Source of the DNA: Aedes albopictus
Taxonomy: Eukaryota > Arthropoda > Insecta > Diptera > Culicidae
Assembly: GCF_035046485.1 (NCBI RefSeq)
Contig: NC_085137.1
Coordinates: 11,548,252 to 11,612,251 of the forward strand
Length of the DNA stretch: 64,000 bases
Direction: 5' to 3'
A model generated the notes under the pieces. That model ran no database searches and was not told the DNA's origin. It saw only the letters and a program-made list of their open reading frames with translations. Shown here in pieces: positions 23,148 through 34,579 of this stretch. Positions within the stretch are counted from its first letter, which is position 1, and the number at the start of each line of letters is the position of its first letter. Both the position numbers and the translations under genes were made by a program.

Positions 23148-23230
23148 CCCGTGGATTTGAGAATGTAAATACTATAGAGAATTGAAAATCATGAAGACTG
23201 TCGACTAAAAGTCTTGGAAAGACTTTGAAG

Positions 23231-24194
23231 GGGCTTTGAGAATTTCAATATCCTCCTTATTCCCGAGTGATTTTTTTTATATTATTCCTCTGGAAGTTAC
23301 ACCGCGGATTCCTTCAGAAGATCCGCCTGAAATTTTCTAACTGGTATTTTTCAGAAGTTCCACCCAAAATTCCTTCAGGAATTCATCTTGAAATTCCTCC
23401 AGGAGGTCTAAAGGATTACAACCATGGATTCCTTCAAAAATTCAAAGAGTTCCACCTGGGATTTCTATAGAAGTTTTTTCAGGATACTTTCAGGAGTTTC
23501 AGTAGGGATTTCTCAAGGAGTTCTACGTGAGATTTTCCAAGACTTCCATCTGAGATTTTTCCAGTAGTTCTACCAAGAGTTCCACCAGGAATTTCACTTG
23601 AAAATCTCGCAGTAGATCAACCTGAAATTTCACGAAGAGTTCCAAAAATTTTTATTAGTTCCTCCTATGGCTCAAGAGGATTACTTCAGGAGTCTACCTG
23701 GGATTACTCCAATAGTTCCACCATTTGGATTTCTATGGAAGTTCCATTCAGTATTCTTCCAGTAGATCCACCTGGAATTTGTCCAGGAAATTCACATGAT
23801 GTTATCTATATTTTAGGTCCATAATTTCTCTAAGAGTTCTACCTAGAATTGCTCCAAGAGTTTCATCAGGGAACTACCTAAAGTTCCTCCGATAGGAGGA
23901 TTTTTATCAGTAATTCCTTCTGGAGATCTACCAGAAATTGTTCCAGCATTTCCAAATTTCGTCAGCTGTTTCTGTTATATCTAGTTTTTTTTCGAAAATA
24001 ATGAATAAAATCCTAAAAAAAATCTCATTAGGATCTTATCTGAAATGTCTTGCCAGAATTTCATTAGAAAATATTTTACCAATGTATGCTCCATATTATT
24101 CCAACATCACCAATTTTACCAAAAAATGTTTTTCACATGTGTTGTAGACAAAACACAACTTATATGAATCCCTGTAGAAAACCCTACATAGATG
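23231..24194. repeat. Degenerate AATTCC repeat, pyrimidine-rich polarity
   Basis: Units such as TTCCTTCAGGAATTCATC and GAAATTCCTCCAGGAGGTC, diverged, in C/T-rich polarity on the plus strand. The repeat fades near 23950-24190. Confidence 0.7.
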
Positions 24195-24578
24195 CAGGCT
24201 TGTCCGCACTGAGCGCATGAAAATTCTGCTCTTTGGATTTACACCATGAAGCACATCATAAATTAGAAATCTTTTCATCTTATTAGATAGAAGAATGTTG
24301 AAATATTGTAAATGTCATTTCGAACTGTCGAAAAACCGCACCGCAGAGCCACACGGAGCGCGCAAAGAGATTTTCACCCGGGTGAAAACACTCCAGTGAA
24401 TTTCACTTTGAACGGCCCGTGCGGCGCTGCGGTGCAGTTTTTTGACAGTTCGAAATGACATTTAGAATATTTCAACATCCTTCTATCTGATAAGATGAAA
24501 AGATTTCGAATTTGTGATGTGCTTGATGGTGTAAATCCAAAGAGCAAAATTTTCATGCGCTCAGTGCGGACAAGCCTG
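24195..24578. mobile_element. Fold-back element, 384 bp, with G+C-rich palindromic centre
   Basis: Arms CAGGCTTGTCCGCACTGAGC… and …GCTCAGTGCGGACAAGCCTG pair over about 165 bp with some mismatches. The centre has a perfect 18-bp palindrome TTTTCACCCGGGTGAAAA (24371-24388). No coding capacity. The polarity of the surrounding AATTCC repeat differs on its two sides. Confidence 0.85.
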
Positions 24579-25800
24579 GATATCTGGAACGAATCTATGA
24601 AAGGACTTAAGGAACTTTAACAATTAATTACCGGAATAAATCCGGAAGCAATTTCTAAAAAAAAAAATTTGAAGGGAAATGTAACCCGGAAAAGGATTTC
24701 TGAAGGATTTCTTAGCGGAATTCTGGAGCGAATTCTTAAAGAAATTTCTGGAAAAAGTTCATGGAGAAACTCCGGAAGAGATTCCTGGAGAAACATCAGA
24801 AGGACATCCATAAGCACACTGTTTAGAAATTTCGAAAAAAAAAACATGGAAACTTGGGAAGGGATTCCTGGAGGAATTTCCAGTGCAAATCTGAAAAGAA
24901 ATCCTGAAATAAATTCCAAAAAGCTTCGGAAGGAATCTTAGAAAGATTCGGTGAAATTTTCAGGCGCATTCCAAGAGAACTACAGATGTATCGTCGGGAG
25001 AAATTCTCAGAAAAACTTCGGAAGAAATTTCTTGATAAAGTTCCAGATAAACTCTTAAAATAATTCGTACAAGAATCATGAAGGAACTCCAGGAGGAACG
25101 CTAGGAGGTTTTTTTAGAAAAACTTTGAAATAAAATCTCGGATGAAGGGCTAGGGGAATTTATAGAGAAGCCATTCAGGAAATTTCCGGAGAGATTCCAA
25201 ATGGTACTCATGGAGAGACGTGAGGAATTATTCCCTGGAAAATTTCAGAAGGAATGTCCCTAAAAAAATGGAATTGAACTCCGGAAAGGAATTCTGGAGC
25301 TACTCTGGAAGAAAGTCCCGGAAAAATTCCGGTAAGAATTGCATACGGATCGCATGTTAGAGTCTCGGAAAGAATTTTAGATGAAACTCTAGAAGGAATT
25401 CTCGAAGGATCTCCGAAGTTTTGTAATGATTTTCAGAAGGATTTTTTTTGAGAACAATCGGAAATTATTCTCCTTTAGGGATTCCTGTAGGGACACCAAA
25501 AGAACACAAAAAAAAAACTTTGAAAGAAATTTCCTGTGAATCTCTACAAAGAATAAATTAAATAATTGAGGTAGGCCTTCCTGAAAGGATATCGGAACGA
25601 ACTTTGAAACCAGTTTCTAAAGGAGCTGAAGAAACAACTAAGGAAAAAAAATCCCATAGTATATTTGAAAGGATTTCACTGATAAGCTTTCCAAAAAAAA
25701 GTCCTGAAAAAACTCCGGAAAGAATTTCCTCAAGTCTATGGACGAAGTTCTTCCGGATAAACACCTGAATATACAAGAATAAATAAAATAACATAAAAAA
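24579..25800. repeat. Degenerate AATTCC repeat, purine-rich polarity
   Basis: Units such as GGAATTCTGGAGCGAATTC and GAAGGATTTCTTAGCGGAATT, purine-rich on the plus strand, opposite to 23231-24194. Diverged. Frames of 60-100 codons here are repeat translations. Confidence 0.7.
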
Positions 25801-28591
25801 ATAAAATTGGATTTGAAATCTTTTTGGAATTTGAGAATAAGAATGGAAAATTTTCTTAAGTATTTTGATTCATACATTACATAAATTTTGAACATTTTTC
25901 CATTTTTTTGTGTTTTAAAACAGGAAAAAATGAAATTTGAATCGAGCAAATTATAAATAAATGCTCTTCAATTGCAAATGCAAAATTGAAACGTGGGCGT
26001 GATGTATAAGTCTGAAAATTGTAAATTGCAATCTCATGTTTGAAACTTGGGATCAGAAACGTAATGCATGGTAACAAGAATCATTCAAAACGTCATGTTT
26101 TGAAAACTGAAGCATAGGAAATAAAATGTGGGAGAATTTTCCCTCGTTTTTCCCACAATGCGGCGCAACACTTCATAGATGGCTATTTGAAAGCAGATAA
26201 ACACCGTCGTATAACTGGCACCTTTCGCCCCGGCTCAGTTGGTTCTGATGTCGCTCTCTGGAGAGGATTGGCAAGTGTTTTTTTTTGCGCTTCCTCTCAA
26301 CATTTTCCGTTTTTTTTTTCTTTTCATGATGATGATGGCGATGACGTTGGTGGTCTGTTTGTTGGTCCTCCTTAGAGTATAATTCCATTAGCCGTCATCC
26401 AATCCTTCTTCAAGGTGTAATTGCGCGGAGAGGGCACGCAGCAGGATCTAACTCCGGTTGCGACCTATAAAAATGATAAACGTTTATTTTTGCATTCTCA
26501 GTCGGTTTGCGGTCACCGTCATAATCTTGATTGGGTTTTTTGAAATGTTCTTTTCGGAAGACATCACTACTGTGGGAGGGATGAGTCCACTGTTTGAAGA
26601 TGTTAATGGGAACTTGTGAAGATTTTTGGTTTTAATATATTTTTAAGAAAAAGAGTAAGTTGTTTTCTAAATATCTTAACATTAGAACATCATTCGTTTT
26701 TTTTTTTATCATTGAAGCTTATTGTGTCGCACTCTTACTATAAAATATTTGACGAAAAAAATCTAGACCCTTTACATCATTACTCAAGTAGAACCAATCC
26801 AAAAATTACCAGTAAGTTTCCTAATATTTATTATAACTAGGTTTTAATTATTTCTGAAAGTTTTCTCCTGTCAATTCTATTAGCTTTATCTCATATTTCA
26901 TTGGGCAAATCTTTTGGCAATGTTTTAAAACAGATTTTTGGCAATTTCACTAATAATAACATTATAATGTATCCATCTGTACATATGTACTTTGAGTTGA
27001 TTGAAAAATCATTAATTGACCACAAGGATTGGTAAACCGAAGTCATTGCTCTTAAGGCAAAAGTATTTCAATGATCTCATAGATCGTGGAATCCTGAAAG
27101 CTTAGCTTGAATATTGAAACATTTTGGAGTTCCTGCTACCTTATCCAACCTTATCCAAAAAGTCCCGATAAAAGGATTTGCTAAGCCAGTTAAACTGTCA
27201 CATTTTTCCGTATCTGAATAACAAACAGCAGCGGCAGCAGCCGTATTATAATATAGAGACCATCTACCTCGTCCCCGCCTCGCCTCGCTCCGCCGGAAAT
27301 GGGAACTGTCGTAGAAAATCTTCCCTTCACTGGCACTATTACTGCAACGGAAATAAAGTGTCATTTATGGGCACCACAGAGAATAGCGGTGTTCCCCATT
27401 CGGCCCCTCACCACCTACAAACATCCTAGATTGGCGACGACGCTCTCTAAACACCCAAGGACGACGACAATCGTGCTGCCGCCGAGATATGTTTGCGCTG
27501 CAAAGCTCCAACACAAAAAGCGCAACAACCTAGGACCAACAGCTAGGAGAGGACTAGAAAAGGATACGAACCTCCTTCAAAGCAGCAGCAGCAGCACAAA
27601 GACACGCTTCCCATCCTCTGCTCCTGCTCCGGGTAGTTCGCCGAAACCGAAGTTGGATGGCAGGAGCAGGAAGGAACCATCGCATCTTTATCGCATTCGC
27701 AGTCGAACAAATCTTTGGGATGCAGTTTTGTTATAAATTGTGTGATATGAAATTTTATAAATAATATTTAACGTCATCCTCCGTTGGCTGCGTTGTGGTG
27801 GCTGGGGTGGCGATGCGATGGTGTGCTCGTTCGTCTTCGGTTTGCTTGAGGAACGGATTGCAGGCAGTGCAGTGGGATGAGGTGGATGGGGGAAGATGTT
27901 GTGGTAAGTCTTCCGAAGCGAGAGATACGCCGAGAAAGTGCACATCAGCTCCTATCAAAACGACGACCGACGCCGGAGTTGACGACGATGAGGATGACTA
28001 TGTCGAATGGGTGGTAGGATGATGTTGGCATGAGTGAAGAAGACTACTGCACTGTAGGGCAACGCGTTGATACCGAATCGGAATAAATGCGAAAGCTTTA
28101 CAAGATGCATTCGGTGCAAGGATGCCAAATTTATCAAGAAGAAGTCTGTCTACATATAGATTTTAGGGAATCATTGTATTCAACAATAAGAAAATAAAGC
28201 GAATCAGCAAATAAAATTCAATAAATTTATAAAATTTTATCTGTTTTTAAAAGACCATCCACTTCAAAAACTGGAAGTTTCTTTGATTCGCAACAAACTT
28301 CAAAGGATCTTCATTAAAATTATTAAATCGCTCCTGCAGACCCTCATAGTTCAATGTGGACCTTTGCGAATTATCATTGGCTCGTACAAAGCTTATTTCA
28401 AGGAACCATCAATCATCAGCAAACAACAACAGGTGCTATTCAACAGTTACTATTCAAAAGCTGTTTTTCTCTCAAGATTATACAGCTGATGTTTCAATTT
28501 ATTTCACTGTCGTTAATGCGGTTAGATGAGTGTAGGGATAAATAAAGATTTTGGTTTTGAGTATTCGAAAAATGATGATGGTTTGTTTCCT
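25801..28591. other. Unrecognised DNA, no supported gene
   Basis: A/T-rich at 25800-26150 and 26600-27100, with higher complexity at 26170-26460 and 27200-28140. The longest frame is 145 codons (27299-27736 +), Arg/Thr/Pro/Ser-rich with a poly-Ser run and no domain. Several overlapping frames on both strands of 27700-28020 indicate chance openness from G+C richness. Confidence 0.4.
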
Positions 28592-29041
28592 TTAACCCTT
28601 AAAGCGCCAGGATAAACTTTTAATTTTTAATCGACTGATATTCAGTAACTATTACATATAAAAATAAGTGGTTTTAACTATTGTCGATAGGAAGAGTTGT
28701 ACTTTTTGCAAGGGTAGTTATCAAATCGGAAGTCCATGCTTGAACTTGAACAGTGTGCTCCGAGTCCAACTGGAAGTACACATCTGGGTTCAAGTTTCAA
28801 ATGCATGCTAGAAAACAAGCTAAGCATTGTGTGATTACGTTGGTCTACCATTTCAAGTTGTTAAAGAGTTCAGAAAAAATATAAAATACCTAATTCATGG
28901 AAGAGAAACCATTTATTTCCGGTGCAAAAACAGATTCCTGGCATGACAGCTACCCTTCCATGAAGTATTATTTACATTTTACAGTTTCAGAGTATCAGCC
29001 GACTAAAAATAAAAAGTTTGTCCTGGGGCTTTGAGGGTTAA
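28592..29041. mobile_element. piggyBac-type MITE with TTAA target duplication
   Basis: TTAA occurs at 28592-28595 and 29038-29041. The terminal inverted repeats CCCTTAAAGCGCCAGGATAA and its partner ending …TCCTGGGGCTTTGAGGG extend about 26 bp with a few mismatches. A TTAA duplication and CCC-starting ends are the hallmarks of the piggyBac superfamily. The 440-bp interior has no transposase, so it is non-autonomous. Confidence 0.8.
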
Positions 29042-29590
29042 CCTAGTGGGATGTTGGGAATAATATGACCCAGATAAACACGCTGAATGTACACTACGCC
29101 ATCGTGGTGCGGAAATCCTAACAACTTAGGAGGGTTAATATGAACTTCGCGGCCGTTCACAGATTATTACGGATTCTCGCAGCCTTTATGATCGTAGGGG
29201 AAAAGCGTCATGATATTATAACTCAGCTTTGCCGATGGAACCAAAATCATAAACGAGTAACATTATGTACTTTCATGACGAAGGCTTAAGGTTTCATACA
29301 TTTTCGTCATGATTCTAGAGCACATGCCACAATTTGACCTTTTTATAACTAAGTATGAAAACGTAACGACAAGGCTATATATTAGGGTAAAATCAGTCAT
29401 GATATCATGACAATTTTTATGGTGCATTTTCATATCACAAAAACACACCTTTATCGCAAAATTAGCACGCATTTTGGAAGTTTCAGGTCCTGGACGTACC
29501 TTTACAGACGGATCTATGCGGACATTTATATGCCTTGGGTGAATCTTCATGTATCTTCACAGATCTTTATAAACCTTAGTGAGTGCCCGT
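29042..29590. other. Dispersed-repeat fragment followed by unrecognised DNA
   Basis: The first 85 bp (GTGGGATGTTGGGAATAATA to CGTGGTGCGG) match, inverted, a segment at about 21740-21830 (ACCACGTTGACGTACTG…TCCCAACATCC), so both are copies of one short repeat. The rest has no recognised content. Confidence 0.5.
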
Positions 29591-29594
29591 GTAG

Positions 29595-29830
29595 CTGCCG
29601 GCTTAGAATAGCACTACGGACCACCTGTTCCGGGGGTAAAAGTCCACCAAACAGGTAACCCCAATCGAAGGTGTCAGGCGACCCGTGCTGAGGGATGAAT
29701 GGTTGAGGGGGTTTAAAAGGTGCTCGATCTTTAACGGAGCCCGTAGCGTGGGTAGATCGCCTTTTTGGGTTGCGTTGCGGTGATAGATCTACCAAACCGA
29801 AATCTAGTGTCGTCCTATTTTTTAGTTTTG
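29595..29830 (+). mobile_element. 5' UTR relic of an LOA-type non-LTR retrotransposon
   Basis: AGAATAGCACTACGGACCAC, CTGTTCCGGGGGTAAAAGTC and CACCAAACAGGTAACCCC line up with the 5' region of the intact LOA element at 47080-47140 (ACTACGGACCGCCTGTTCCG, CCACCAACAGGTGACCCC). The later GGATGAATGG and AACGGAGCC blocks also match in order. No ORF follows, so this is a separate, older or related-subfamily fragment. Confidence 0.65.
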
Positions 29831-30809
29831 GAATATGTGTTCTGGTAATTCAAGGAGTTATAGTATTTAGTCCTTACTACTGGTGTTTTGGTGACTTCCA
29901 GTTTTTGAATAAAATTGAGTTTATCAACTTTACTTTGCATATAGTTAAAAACCTCACCATCTGAGGCTAAACTCAATGCAAAGGAAATCAAATTGGGTTA
30001 GGGATCCATGTATGTACTAACTCTTCGAAGACTGGAAAGTGCTAGTACGCAAGGAACATACTAGAATCCTTATTACTGAACACATGTTCCATTATTGGAA
30101 ACTCCCAAATGAACACGGACATCCTGGGATGGACAGTAGACATTCTATGTCTTACATACATAAATTTTACATACTTTGAAAACCGCCAAATTTACGTATA
30201 TCCTAATCTTTGTGGACCTTCGCAAGCACTGGATCACGCTCTTAGGTTTTAAAGGCTTTTACTTCATTCAGGCTCTTGGATGACCTAGAATCCTTCGTCG
30301 GGGAATATTTCTAGTAGTGGAACTGTGTATCCATTAGACTTCATAACAGTTGTTCCGAAAAATCCTCTTGAAATTTCTCAAAAAAAAAACTTTGAGCTTC
30401 TCCTGGAGTATCTTGAGCAGTTTTTTCCCATTCTCTCGCACTAAATGCACTAGAGTTTTTTTACGCAACTTTTCTAAGCAAATTTTTGAAGCGGTCAGCG
30501 TCATTTCAGAAAACGTCGTGAAAAACCGCGTTATTTAAAAAAAACTACGTAAACAAGTAAAGTCACGATAGATGTGAGAAAAGACTTACAAAAGAGGTTA
30601 CAGAGGGTTTCATGATGTTCCAGGAGGGTTTTTTAGGGCGTTATGGAGGCGTTTCAGGGAGATTTCAGAAGCTTCTGGGGATTTCGGGATTTTCAGGGCG
30701 GCTACTTTGGTGTACGAGAAATGCAAAAACGCGATTTTTACGTTGTTTGTATTAAAATACCGTCGTACAAAAAAAAAAAACTTCCGTTTAATTCCTCCAG
30801 AAGTTTCTT
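29831..30809. other. Unrecognised DNA with two short degenerate repeat tracts
   Basis: 29831-30340 shows nothing I recognise. 30341-30430 carries a few AATTTCTC/CTCCTGGAG units. 30590-30700 carries GGCGTTTCAGGGAGATTTC units like those at 17540-17960. The rest is A/T-rich. Confidence 0.45.
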
Positions 30810-31088
30810 GGGTCTTCAGTAAGCCTTGTGGAGAAGGCGTTGGATTGCCAATCCGGAGACGGCAGGTTCGTTTCCCGTTCTGGTTGGAAACTTTTCTCAC
30901 TTCCCTAGGCATAGTGTATATTGCCCTTGCCTCACAACATACAAATTCATGCAATGGCAGACAAAGAAAGCCCTTCAATTAGTAACAGTGGAAGTGTTCA
31001 AAGAACACTAAAATAAAGAGAGGCCGGCCAAGTCCAAATGAGAACGTGGAGCGGAGCCATTAAGAAGAAGAAGAAGAAGAAAAAGAAG
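30810..31088 (+). mobile_element. tRNA-derived SINE with (AAG)n tail, a third subfamily
   Basis: The head GGAGAAGGCGTTGGATTGCC then AATCCGGAGACGGCAGG is followed by a B-box GGTTCGTTTCC (30864-30874) and resembles a tRNA with a GCC anticodon region. The body shares the order of blocks with the 12557/19522 family (CACTTCCCTAGGCATAGTG, AGTGGAAGTGTTC, GAACACTAA). It ends in AAGAAGAAGAAGAAGAA (to about 31088). Confidence 0.78.
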
Positions 31089-32048
31089 TTTGTTCATGAG
31101 TTCTTCTAACAAGCATACCTCCATTTCATATCTTTTAGAAATTCCTTCAAGAGTTTTGTCAGGAGTGCTTGCCACATTTTTTTTTGTTGAGAATTCCTCG
31201 TAGAGTTCATCCACGAGTACACTAGAGGATTTATCAAAGCAACGCCTGTGAAGATGCTTAAAGAACTAACTATGCAAACTCTCGGATGAATCCTTGGAGA
31301 AAAGTTTTAAAAAATATTTGCAGGAGAATTAGGAAAAACTCCCTGCAATTTCTGGTAGAACCCTTGTAGCACATCTCACTGAGATGATCTCAGAACACTC
31401 TACACACTGTTTCATAATAATGCTTCAAGGAACACCAGAAGTAACTTTGAGAGTAATTTCAGTATGAACTTTTAGATCTAAAAGAACTACATAGCAATCA
31501 ACATTTTGGAAGGCTCTAAAACGAAATACAGGTTATGTGGCAGCTCTGGGCTGAACTCATCACGCTAATGCGGTGATTTTTACGTGAGTTACCCCACTGA
31601 CGACGATCCAAGTATAACGGCAGTTCTCTTATTAAGTTTGCTAGATCGCCATTTTTTACCCGTACATAGAAATTTGTTATTCCCATTATACTTGGGCAGT
31701 TCTGTTAGGCTGTTAAGCATGTTAGATCGTCCATTGTATCATTGTAAATAGTTATGATCGGAGTTTGTATGGAATTTCATAACTATTTTCTATATAGTGG
31801 TGGAAAAATGGCGATCTAGCATACCGTAGAATCGTCGTAGAATCGTAGAATCGAATAACTGTCGTTATAGCAGGATGAATACCCATCTAAACTCCGTTGA
31901 GTGGTAGTGAGAGGTTGCCGCCATCCTCGTCCCAAGTATAATGCCAGTTCTCTTAGGTATGTTAGAGTTTCCAATGCATCTGTTAATAGTTATGAACGGA
32001 GTTTAGATAAGAATTCATCCTCACACTCACGCTTGTGGTGGGAACTCG
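31089..32048. repeat. Diverged AATTCC units, then a short repeated motif tract
   Basis: 31090-31480 has old AATTCCTTCAAGAG-like units. 31580-32030 repeats the motif AAGTATAA…GCAGTTCTCTTA with a following GTTAGA block at 31609, 31694 and 31953, and inverted GGCGATCTAGCATACC versions near 31812. It looks like one or two related small elements whose ends I could not fix. Confidence 0.45.
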
Positions 32049-32187
32049 CCCAAGTAACATTTTGAAGACAAATTAGTCTTTGAGAGGTTTTGAGAACCAT
32101 CATAAAACCTAACACCTTTTATTTTGGTTCTATGATGGTTCTAAATAAGAACATCGCCTAGTCTATTTGACAAAAAATGTTACATGT
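32049..32187. mobile_element. CCCAAGTAAC-ended MITE (one end decayed)
   Basis: Starts CCCAAGTAACATTTTGAAG and shares internal blocks with the copy at 55300-55436 (AATTAGTCTT, GAGGTTTTGAGAACC, TAGTCTATTTGA). The right end reads AATGTTACATG where the other copy has AATGTTACTTGGG. Confidence 0.7.
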
Positions 32188-32869
32188 GCGCTGTCTCAGG
32201 AGCGCCAGCAGGGTAAGGGTAAGTTCAGCGGATTCATCGGGTGTGATTTGTGAAAATGAACGTTCTGTACGAAATAGATAAGGTTACCTAGCAGAATATA
32301 AGTGTACACAGATCAGTTAAAGAGCTTACCTAACGTGTGGATTTAAGAGAAAGTAGCATCGGAGGAGTTAAAGAACGTTTTGGACGAGATATCGTTTGGC
32401 GTGTTGCGGAAGTAAGGGGTGGGAATCTTAGTGATCTTTTTAAGGGTATCCAAGAACTGCCGTGAGTATATATCTTCAGATCTGCAAGCATAACTGCTGT
32501 ATTGTGAATAATGTTTAAAATAACACCTTGAATGCAGTATGAAATCCCAAAATGTTCTCTTTAAATTTTCCTGAAACCCTCCTAAATCCAATGAAACCTC
32601 ATTGAAATCTTTTTTAAACTTTAAAGAGGGTTCTTCCAAACTTCACTGAACAATGATATCCTCAAACCTTTATAAAACCCCTTTAAGACTTCAATGAACT
32701 TGTCTTGAAACTTCACTCAAATCTCCTTGCAAACACATCCTTGAAACCCCAGAAACCACTTCAAAATCCGCTTAACTCTCTTAAATGATCCAAATGTATA
32801 CCTCAGCATACCACACACTATCGTGAACTCTGTATATATCCGTAGATAGAGTAAAAAGTATAATTTATA
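32188..32869. repeat. Unrecognised DNA and a degenerate CTTGAAACCCC tract
   Basis: 32520-32790 has units such as CCTTGAAACCCCAGAAACC and CTTTAAGACTTCAATGAA, apparently the reverse-complement theme of the GTTTCAGGGG tract at 17540-17960. The minus-strand 98-codon frame at 32343-32639 has no recognisable domain. Confidence 0.5.
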
Positions 32870-32992
32870 AGTAAAATAGTCCCCAGATATCATTAAAACC
32901 GTTGCAAAACCGAAACAAAGTTATTTTGGTTTTATTATGGTTAAAACAACCGTTTCAAGACTAATTGGTGTTGAAAACATCACTTGGGTAGA
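32870..32992 (-). mobile_element. Relic of the CCCAAGTAAC MITE family
   Basis: On the minus strand it begins CCCAAGTGATGTTTTCAACA and contains AATTAGTCTTGA, matching the start of the 55300-55436 copy. The other end is decayed (CCCCAGATATC). Confidence 0.5.
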
Positions 32993-34481
32993 TATTATTC
33001 GGCCACAAAAGTGGTACACGCTTTCCGTATCTTCTCCCGCGCAAGCGTAAATTCAAAAGCACCTCAAATCCTCTGAAAAATTGATTACAAAATCAATGGA
33101 ACAGTTTATGTAATGTATCAAGGCATTATTAGTATAAGATGATTAGGCGTTTAAGAAAAATGTCACAAACCTTTTCACTAGTTTATTGAGGAGGCGATGA
33201 GCTTGTAGGAAAATGCTCGAACAGTTAGGGAAAAAAACAATTATAAATAAACCTCATCGGATTTGTTAACAAATTTGCTGGACAACCCAGATTTCATTCT
33301 AAAAATTTTCCAATTTCGTGAATAAATTGTTTTTGTCCATCCTCAAAATGGTGAAATCTTCCAACAGTTTTCAAAAGGAGAGAACATGCAAACACGCAAA
33401 TCTTCATGAAAAAAAAGTGAACTGTCATTTGTTTTTCACAGGATTGTATGACCCAATCGCTTTATTGGCTCCATCGCTAATAACAAACCGAGGAATCCAA
33501 CGGAAAAAAACTACTTTGGTAAATTTTTTCGATGAATTCCTATATTCACACATCGTGTCTCCCTTGGCCTGAAGTGGGTGAATCCGGGAAAGACAGATAT
33601 GTACAACGGAAGCTCCGATGAGGAAACGATGATGAACTTTATGGAGCAGCAAGAATGGGAATTGTGAAGTTGCGTTTCCCAACTGCTGCTGCTGCTGTTG
33701 CTGAACTGCATCCCAGCAGATAAGAAGCAAAGTGCGCGCTTCCACTACTCCCAGACTTGCATCCCATCGCATCGCATCGTATCGTCCTGCGGTTCAAGGG
33801 GTGAGAAGTCGAACGGAAAACCACCCAAGCTGAAACTTTGTTTCGAAAAATTGGTTCGATTATATGTCGAGATCTAAAGTACACTCGTCTTCTTCGTGCT
33901 GGATACTGCTTCGCCCAAGTGCTGCTTCCGCTGCTGCTGCTCGACTTTCCGAGTCATCGAGGGTGGCTCCGAGGAGGAAATTGTCGGCTTGAAGTGCCGG
34001 AACGCGATCTGACCAATCGTGTTTGCAGATCTCTTCTGGAATTGGCACAAAAGGGCCATCCTTCTTGATTTTCGATATGTGAGCGCTTGGGGTTGGGTGC
34101 TAGAAGGATGCTTGAAATCTACAGTTCCTGACTTTATTGGCTTAGTATATTGGGAAACAGTGGATACTGAGCAGTTTGCAACGTATTGCTGTGCGAACTA
34201 AAAATTGAGTGCTGATGAAAGTTATATACCACAAGTTATATGCCTTTTTTTACTCCCCGCTGTTGGGGAAATTAAGCAATGACTTTTCATACTTGGGACA
34301 GCTTGAACGGTTGTCCAGTGAAGGAAGCCATCAATAAATTGTTCAAAACTCGTGGGCAACCTCGTTGTTGAAGAAAGTTGTTGAATTGCGTGCCCGGCAG
34401 ATGAACTGTGCCTGTAGCTCCACAGTTAGGATTCCAACAACGTAAATTCTTCGGGTAAATAATGGTCATATCCACCACCCG
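32993..34481. other. Unrecognised DNA, no supported gene
   Basis: Higher-complexity sequence with CTG/CAG-type runs (33683-33706; 33920-33945) and a CATCG run (33763-33783). These create several overlapping frames with Gln or Ala runs on both strands. None has a domain. Confidence 0.4.
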
Positions 34482-34579
34482 AGTAGCACACATGTTCTAC
34501 ATAGGTCTATGCAACTCTTATATGACCAAATTCAGTCATATAGGAGTTACATAAACTTGAATAGAACTTGTTTGCTACT
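34482..34579. mobile_element. Palindromic 98-bp MITE, AGTAGCA-ended
   Basis: AGTAGCACACATGTTCTACA… pairs with …GAACTTGTTTGCTACT over almost the whole length, around a short centre near 34530 (TATATGAC…GTCATATA). No coding capacity. Confidence 0.75.

Larger units (their letters stand above)
18963..23230. repeat. ACTTGAAGACC-type degenerate satellite, main tract
   Basis: About 4.2 kb of units of the form GACTTGAAGACCTTGAA with variable spacing and strong divergence, almost wholly in one polarity. It is interrupted by a SINE (19522-19800), a fold-back (20300-20708), a dispersed repeat fragment (about 21735-21835) and a local inverted duplication (22905-23147). The 60-108-codon minus-strand frames rich in F/K/S/L are translations of the repeat. 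Confidence 0.85.

Noticed and set aside
27299..27736. 145-codon frame with Arg/Thr/Pro/Ser-rich composition
   Set aside because: Low-complexity, overlapped by other frames on both strands, and no conserved motif. Likely chance openness in G+C-rich DNA.
33425..34068. Frames with Gln and Ala runs (33425-34068)
   Set aside because: Produced by CAG/CTG and GCT runs on both strands; no domain seen.
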